This document shows, one piece after another, positions 58,720 through 64,000 of a DNA stretch of 64,000 nt (the first letter of the stretch is position 1; each line of letters starts with the position of its first letter). The DNA is from Gigaspora rosea (Eukaryota; Glomeromycota; Glomeromycetes; Diversisporales; Gigasporaceae): contig QKWP01000003.1 of assembly GCA_003550325.1 (NCBI GenBank), forward strand, positions 632,300 to 696,299, given 5' to 3'. The notes below the pieces were generated by a model. It saw only the letters and a list, made by a program, of their open reading frames with translations. It made no database searches and was not told where the DNA came from. The translations under genes and the position numbers were made by a program.

Positions 58720-61100
58720 ATATTGCATAAATTATGATGTAATTCGTGTGACACTTTTTTAATAAAAAATAGTTGTGCATATAAATACCTTATTGAAGTC
58801 GATAATTTAAAAAAATGCTAATATGCTACTTGATAATTTGCTTGGCATAATCCTAATGTAACCATCAAATTATACTAGAATTCAGTATTTAATTCCACCG
58901 TTTATATTTTGAGTAATTGTGGTTTCTAGACTTCTTGCACCATACATATATATATTCTACTTTACCTTGTTTTTAAAAAACTTGTTGATATATACATCTA
59001 ATGGTCACAATTTATTAGTGAGCCCACCTGGAACAACTGCAAAATCAGTATTTTTCTCATTAAACCAGTTTTTGACCAGATCTGTAAGATTACCACAAAA
59101 TGAATCTATAACCAGTAATGAATGAGGATTAGTAGACAAGCAAGCTCAATGATTCCAAACATTTTCAATCCAGTAAATCGTTTTGTCAGAATTCATATAC
59201 CTTTGTGGATTGGTTTGTATAACAATGCCTGATAGGAATATATGTCTTAGTACATTGACTAACTTAAAAATTACCATGGGATAATTTTGTTCCATCCACT
59301 AAACAGCCTAAAACAACTGTAAAATTAGATTTTTCATACCCAGTTGTATGGATCCCAACAGTATGAGCACCAGTTTCTTCAATTGTATAATTGCTAGGCA
59401 TGTCAAATGCTAATGGAGTTTCATCCATGTTTTCAATAAGTGAGAGAGAGCAATTGTGATGCATATGAAAAACAATACATAATTCAAGAATTCTTTTCTC
59501 AGAGGTTCCAAATCTTCTGGCAGCTTCTGTGCAATGGTAGTATGACATCTATTACTAAATTTATTTTGATGCACAAAACCTGAAATCCATTTGTCACTCC
59601 ACTTGCACTCATGATCTTTGGGTAAATTGAAGTAAAACGTGATGCATTTGTGAGTTGCTTTGCTTTAGTTCTGACTATATTTTGAGTTACAACTTTTTGA
59701 GATGAATGTAAAGATCTGATCCAAGTTTTAAGCTCATTTTCAAAAGCAGATATTTAGGGCATGAGCTAATATTTAACAGTCTAACAAAAGGTGGAGCAAT
59801 TTTTAATTCATTTTTTTTAATCCAATCATGTAGTTGTTTTGTTGTTACATTAAAGATTTCTGCAGTATGATGTTTGCTTGCTGTAGGATTTTTTTCAAGA
59901 TACATAATGATAGCTAACTTTTTATGCACATTCCAACTTCTTTTGTTTTAGTAATTGTTGCTTGTAATTGTTGCTTGCTTTAGATTTGCTCTATTTTATC
60001 CCATTTTTAATGCCGATACAATACTCAACTATATTAGTTAATAATATTAATAAAATTGAAATAGAGTACTTATTTTACTTCTTACCTTTAGTTGGAGGCG
60101 ATAGAAATGTAAAGCACGACCTTCCTTTTTTTTAAATTATATTGTGCAACATTTGTATGTAGTAAATACACATGTTAATTATATTTAAAAGTCAATTATG
60201 CCATAGCAATAGTCAATATCAGCATCTTCATAATCGTCATTGAGAAATTATATGAATTTCAAGTTTCTAATTTTGTAAGTACCGGTAATAGCAAGATTAA
60301 TACGGTACTCTAAAAAAAGGTTGTATTTTAATAAATAGTAAAAAAAAAATCTTACAATATCGGTTTAAGAATTTTTTATATTCGATTTTTATTTATTTTT
60401 ATTGATTTCTATTTATTTTTTGGTTCGAATTTTTCTAAAATATTTTTTTATCGCTTTTGTAGGTTTGATTTTTACTGGTAATATCGGATTTTTACAATTT
60501 GCCTAAATAAATATAGACCGCCAGGCTTAAGTTCACAGATAAAAATAAATTTGTTCTTGTCTTTATTATGTCGTGTTATTCATTATATTGCATTAAACAT
60601 TCGGATAGCTTGAAATAAAATGTAATTCGTTTTACTTGTGCCAATAGTGCTATATATATGTTGCCCGGTACTAGACCCCGGTATTAGACCCCGCATAAAA
60701 TCCCCCGATTATCAGACCCATATCCGTACAATAGACCCCCGGGTCTACTATCGGGTTTAAAATTGGGAAAATGTAACAGACCTGGGTCTTTTATATGGCC
60801 GTTTACGGTACGTACATACGTAGGTCTTTTTACGATTGGTATAAAATTGGAATAAAATTTAAGCAAAATATTAAGTTAACTGTTTGTATTTAACCTCCAG
60901 CAAAAGGCGAAATTCCTGGAAGATTCAAAAACTTCCAGCGAAAATCAAATCCTCTAGGATTAAATAAGAATATGTCAGTTCTGTAAAGATCGAGGATCGA
61001 CATATCCAAAATTAGACTTTTGGTTTTACTCAAAAAAAAAAAAATTCTAGTTAACCCATATGTATTTTTATTTCGTGTTTTAGAAAAACTTCAAGTGAAA

Positions 61101-61757
61101 ATGTCTAGCATTGGATCTTCAGCAGTTTCAGGCCTTTTGTCAAAAGAAGTACTGTACGAAAATAATTTCGTCCTTATCGCTTATGCAAAGCCTTTCTCTT
61201 CTTCTACAACGATCCAAATACACCCAAGAAGTTTGCGACGTTGCAAACTCGTTGATAAAAGCTATCAAAATATTGTCTGAGAATAGCAAAATTTCTTCAT
61301 GCTATCCATTTTTTTTTTCTGAAGCGTTACTGGATAGATATAAAGGAAACGGAGTAAACTATTCAAATAATGTGGTTCAAGGAAGAAGGATAAGTAATAA
61401 TTTATGTGGTATAAATGATGCTTTGGCTAGCACTCATGTAAGGGTTAAATTTATACTTAAAGACTCATGTTTAAGTCTAGAAAAAAGATGAAGAAACAAC
61501 ACAAGCACTGCAGGCGTTTCTTTGAAAAAAAAATAAGAAAGGCTGACAAGACCACTAGGAAAATATGTATGGAACTCATAAAATCCTTTGAGACCGTACC
61601 TCGAAAAACTGAAGACCTTAGGGTCATGAAGTTGACTGTGTCCGTTAACATCCATGAACAACACATCCAGAAATTCACGTACGTGGATGCAAATGATCGG
61701 GACTGTCAATTGGTTTCGCATATAAGCTATATATTGTGTGAAACAATTCCGTGGTGA
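61101..61757 (+). CDS. Possible gene of unknown function, two or more exons
   Basis: Not recognised. The stretch is less AT-rich than its flanks. The 126-codon frame (61111-61491) contains EVCDVANSLIKAIKILSENS and ISNNLCGINDALASTH. Directly after ASTH there is a GTAAGG donor (61438), and an AG at 61474-61475 would remove 38 bases and open the frame that runs from 61476 to a TGA at 61757 (KICMELIKSFETVP, VSVNIHEQHIQKFTYVD). A 38-bp intron is very short, so a frameshift is an alternative. Upstream, another frame starts with MSSIGSSAVSGLLS at 61101 and would need its own shift to join. The opposite-strand 117-codon frame (61434-61787) is the competing reading. It could be a gene fragment or pseudogene. 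Confidence 0.3.
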
Positions 61758-64000
61758 TTTCAAGAAGCTAGCAAAGACATGATGCACATGCCTATGGATT
61801 TGCTAATCACAAACACTTTGAATTATTATCAAATTAACGAATAAATGCGCATTTCGAAAATAAGTAAGATTTTTTAAATAATTTTTTTATCATGTTGAAT
61901 TATAATTCGAAAAAATAAATTAAAATTCTCTAGTTTTAATTTTGAAACCACCAATACAACAGGGTGACAATTCACGGAATTTGTGTTGAAAAGATATTAT
62001 TAACGCAAATAAATTGTTTATTTGCAAGTTTATTTTTATTAATGCTATCAATTATCTGGCATCAATTAACAAGCTTTATAAAAATTCTATCATAAATAAA
62101 AAAAAGTTTAATAATCAATTCCAAAGCAAAAAAAATTTCGCTGTACTCTATGTGTTATCAGTGCAGAAGCAATTTTGATTTGATCAATAAGTCAAAGTTG
62201 ACTTTGAAATATGCTAATTTAAAAAAGACTAGTGAATGTTACTTGCTTAAGGTTATAAATTTATATTTCATTAAAATTATTTAAATTTATCTTCAAATGG
62301 TTAGAAAAAAGATCATAAATATTGAACCTTTTGACAATTTGAAAACGATCAATGAACATAATCAATCATCAAATTGTCCGATAATAACATTCTTGAAAAT
62401 ATTCAACGGGCAAATACTAAAAAAAGTAAGGTTTATTTTATTTTTCAACAAATACAAAAAAAGGGATAAATTTTATTATATACAGAGACAAATGGTTATC
62501 AAATACTGTACTCAGTTTGATTTTTAGTCCGATACAGTGATACTCGGATAAATCAAATTGTCATCCAAATTTATAAAATTGCAGACGGACAAAAGTGTCC
62601 GGATGTGCCGGATCTAAACAATACAAGTAATCCATTTATATTATGTAATTCAAGAATGAATAAATGATTATGCGAACTAGTTAGCATGCAAGTCTGAAAT
62701 TATTGACAATTCCTAAGATAGTTTCAACCCAATTTTACTTTCATATAAATGCTGATATCTCAGGAACAAGGGATAATATTCTCATAACTTCATTTAGTAT
62801 AAGTTTATTATAATATGACGTATCATGCATCAATTTCCGTTACTACTGACGTTTTTCATCGTATTATTGTCTTATTCCGAGAACCGCTAAGCATTTTAGT
62901 GGTTAAAGAGAATGAATCCTGCTATTTATAGCATTCATTCAAGCATTAATCATCGAAACGGATCGACTAAATGTTTTTGATAATTAATGTTTTTTATTCA
63001 TTAATACATGAGTGATCAATGAATCCAATTCTTAGCAATATTAAAGACAAAACTTATAGCAGTTTAAATTTTATTAGAGCTTGCTGAACTTTTATTTATT
63101 AAATGATTTTTCAAATAGAAATTTATACTACAGTATTAAGAAAATTTATCGTTATGATAAATGTAAATCATAAAGATGGTTACGCATAAATTTTACTTCA
63201 ATCCTAAGTGATACGATTGCTGCAGACAAAAGTAATAGTAACACAATTCGAATATGATATTACGCCAATCATTTTCAGGCTCCAAAACTCTAACAATGAA
63301 CGTTCTCTAAAATAAGTTAGTTCTACCGATAATCTGTGATAATTAGCATTTATCGTGCATCCTTTAACCATGTCAGTGGTGTGTAGCTACGTAATTTATA
63401 ATTTTACACTGCTTAAAGTTCATAATAAAGAATTTAATCTGTATATATTAGTAAAGTGTTAAACAAGATTCTATATTTGTACCCTACATACGTTGTACGC
63501 ACGTACGTACAAAATTGCAAATTATGCAGCTTAAAATTTTTTATATGTAATTAACAAATAAAAAGAAACTTAATGTATTTGATTTTAGAGAAAAATTGGT
63601 TCATTATACGTATCTTATGTTGAGAAAAAAAAATTATGATTTAAATTCCTTCATAATATATTTTTGAGCCCATTATATACCGGTAATCAAAGAGGTTGTA
63701 TAATAAATTTTTAATAAAATAGTATCCTCACACTAACTTATGACAAAAAGTTCTGAAGTAGCAATATTATAAAAGTGTAAATTTCGTAATTTATCTTACA
63801 GTATATCCGCGAAATAACGTCCAACAGTCAGGATATTACTACTAAATCGTGTTTCCTAAAAATAGCATTTCGAAATGACGTCATGAATAATGTGCACACC
63901 ATATAAGGTCAAGTATTTCATATACGTATCGAGTTCTTTGACGCCTTATTTCAGAAATTGCACCTGTGCGCATTTTATATGCTCAGAATAACACATAGGT
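61758..64000. other. AT-rich intergenic, no gene seen
   Basis: No coding frame with recognisable features; the 76-codon plus frame at 62297-62527 is lysine/isoleucine-rich and unsupported. A run of ACGTACGTAC-type words lies near 63490-63510. No transposon ends were identified, making this the least repetitive 2 kb of the window. Confidence 0.5.

Larger units (their letters stand above)
56743..59929 (-). pseudogene. pogo/CENP-B-type DDE transposase, frameshifted and interrupted
   Basis: Reads right to left. An N-terminal helix-turn-helix (KLAIIMYLEKNPTASKHHT..., IFNVTTKQLHDWIKK) is followed by a CENP-B-like DNA-binding part in another frame (ELKTWIRSLHSSQKVVTQNI, KWSDKWISGF). The DDE domain follows, with NMDETPLAFDMPSN, HTTGYEKSNFTVVLGCLVDG, MNSDKTIYWIENVW, VIDSFCGNLTD and PGGLTNKL. 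The first two catalytic aspartates (NMDET, VIDSF) are kept. An 8-bp-duplicating element (57347-58719) breaks the gene after CNI. Coding resumes with KYRKYYLD, MGEEIKKLT and MAKWIKLAWDQVD, then an acidic serine/asparagine/glutamate-rich tail ending in YVNLWY at 56743. There are at least four frameshifts. The true start may lie slightly upstream of 59929. Confidence 0.85.
56152..60808 (-). mobile_element. pogo-like DNA transposon (inactive), with nested hAT-like insert
   Basis: Inverted ends TCGTAAACAGCCATATAAAA and the complement of TTTTATATGGCCGTTTACGG, with TA at 56150-56151 and 60809-60810. Inside each end lie further AAAGACCCGGG words (three direct copies of AAAGACCCGGGTATACTATA type at 56230-56310; GACCCCGG words at 60670-60770). 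Carries a CENP-B-type transposase pseudogene and, within it, the element at 57347-58719. Without that insert it would be about 3.3 kb. Confidence 0.8.

Overview
The window looks like nuclear DNA of a filamentous, probably glomeromycotinan (arbuscular mycorrhizal, Rhizophagus-like) fungus. The reasons are very high A+T, sparse genes with short GTAAGT-type introns, small secreted kelch-repeat proteins, and a dense load of decayed LINE, chromodomain Ty3 and pogo/CENP-B-type transposons. The genus is inferred from the kelch and transposon style and is not proven. Two scaffold gaps (31762-32401 and 43618-44091) sit in homopolymer tracts.

Cellular genes are few. Three paralogous kelch-repeat units lie on the minus strand: copy A (1-887, cut by the window edge), copy B (3849-5302, four exons, complete apart from one indel) and copy C (21746-22174, truncated, with an in-frame stop). 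They share exon 1, a TATA-box promoter and several hundred bases of upstream DNA, so the whole unit was duplicated. A and B each carry a one-base length change in an A/T run that breaks exon 1. A possible plus-strand gene of unknown function lies at 61101-61757. No rRNA or free-standing tRNA gene was seen.

Almost everything else is mobile DNA, often nested. From left to right: PIF/Harbinger-like MITEs (3-bp TTA/TAA duplications) at 2393, 6514, 15341, 22631, 27600, 33868 and 35672; Tc1/mariner-like MITEs (TA duplications) at 8665, 11322, 17623 and 53093; a series of hAT-like non-autonomous elements with 8-bp target duplications at 6243, 12489, 14469, 16306, 16705, 19085, 22766, 23229, 24149, 24705, 28198, 43471, 53743 and 57347; a possible Mutator-like element with about 80-bp inverted ends and a 9-bp duplication at 31268-33379; and a tRNA-derived SINE at 34786-35499.

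The right half holds three larger wrecks. A LINE (39915-46665, minus) has an endonuclease and a reverse transcriptase with a YMDD motif. A chromodomain Ty3 element (47816-51149, minus) has lost its RT/RNase H block and one LTR. A pogo-like transposon (56152-60808) still has both ends, and its CENP-B-type transposase is broken by frameshifts and by an inserted element. Several of these insertions have interrupted one another, so their relative ages can be read. The most striking general pattern is that each hAT-like family carries its own dense array of a short, inverted-repeat motif just inside its ends.
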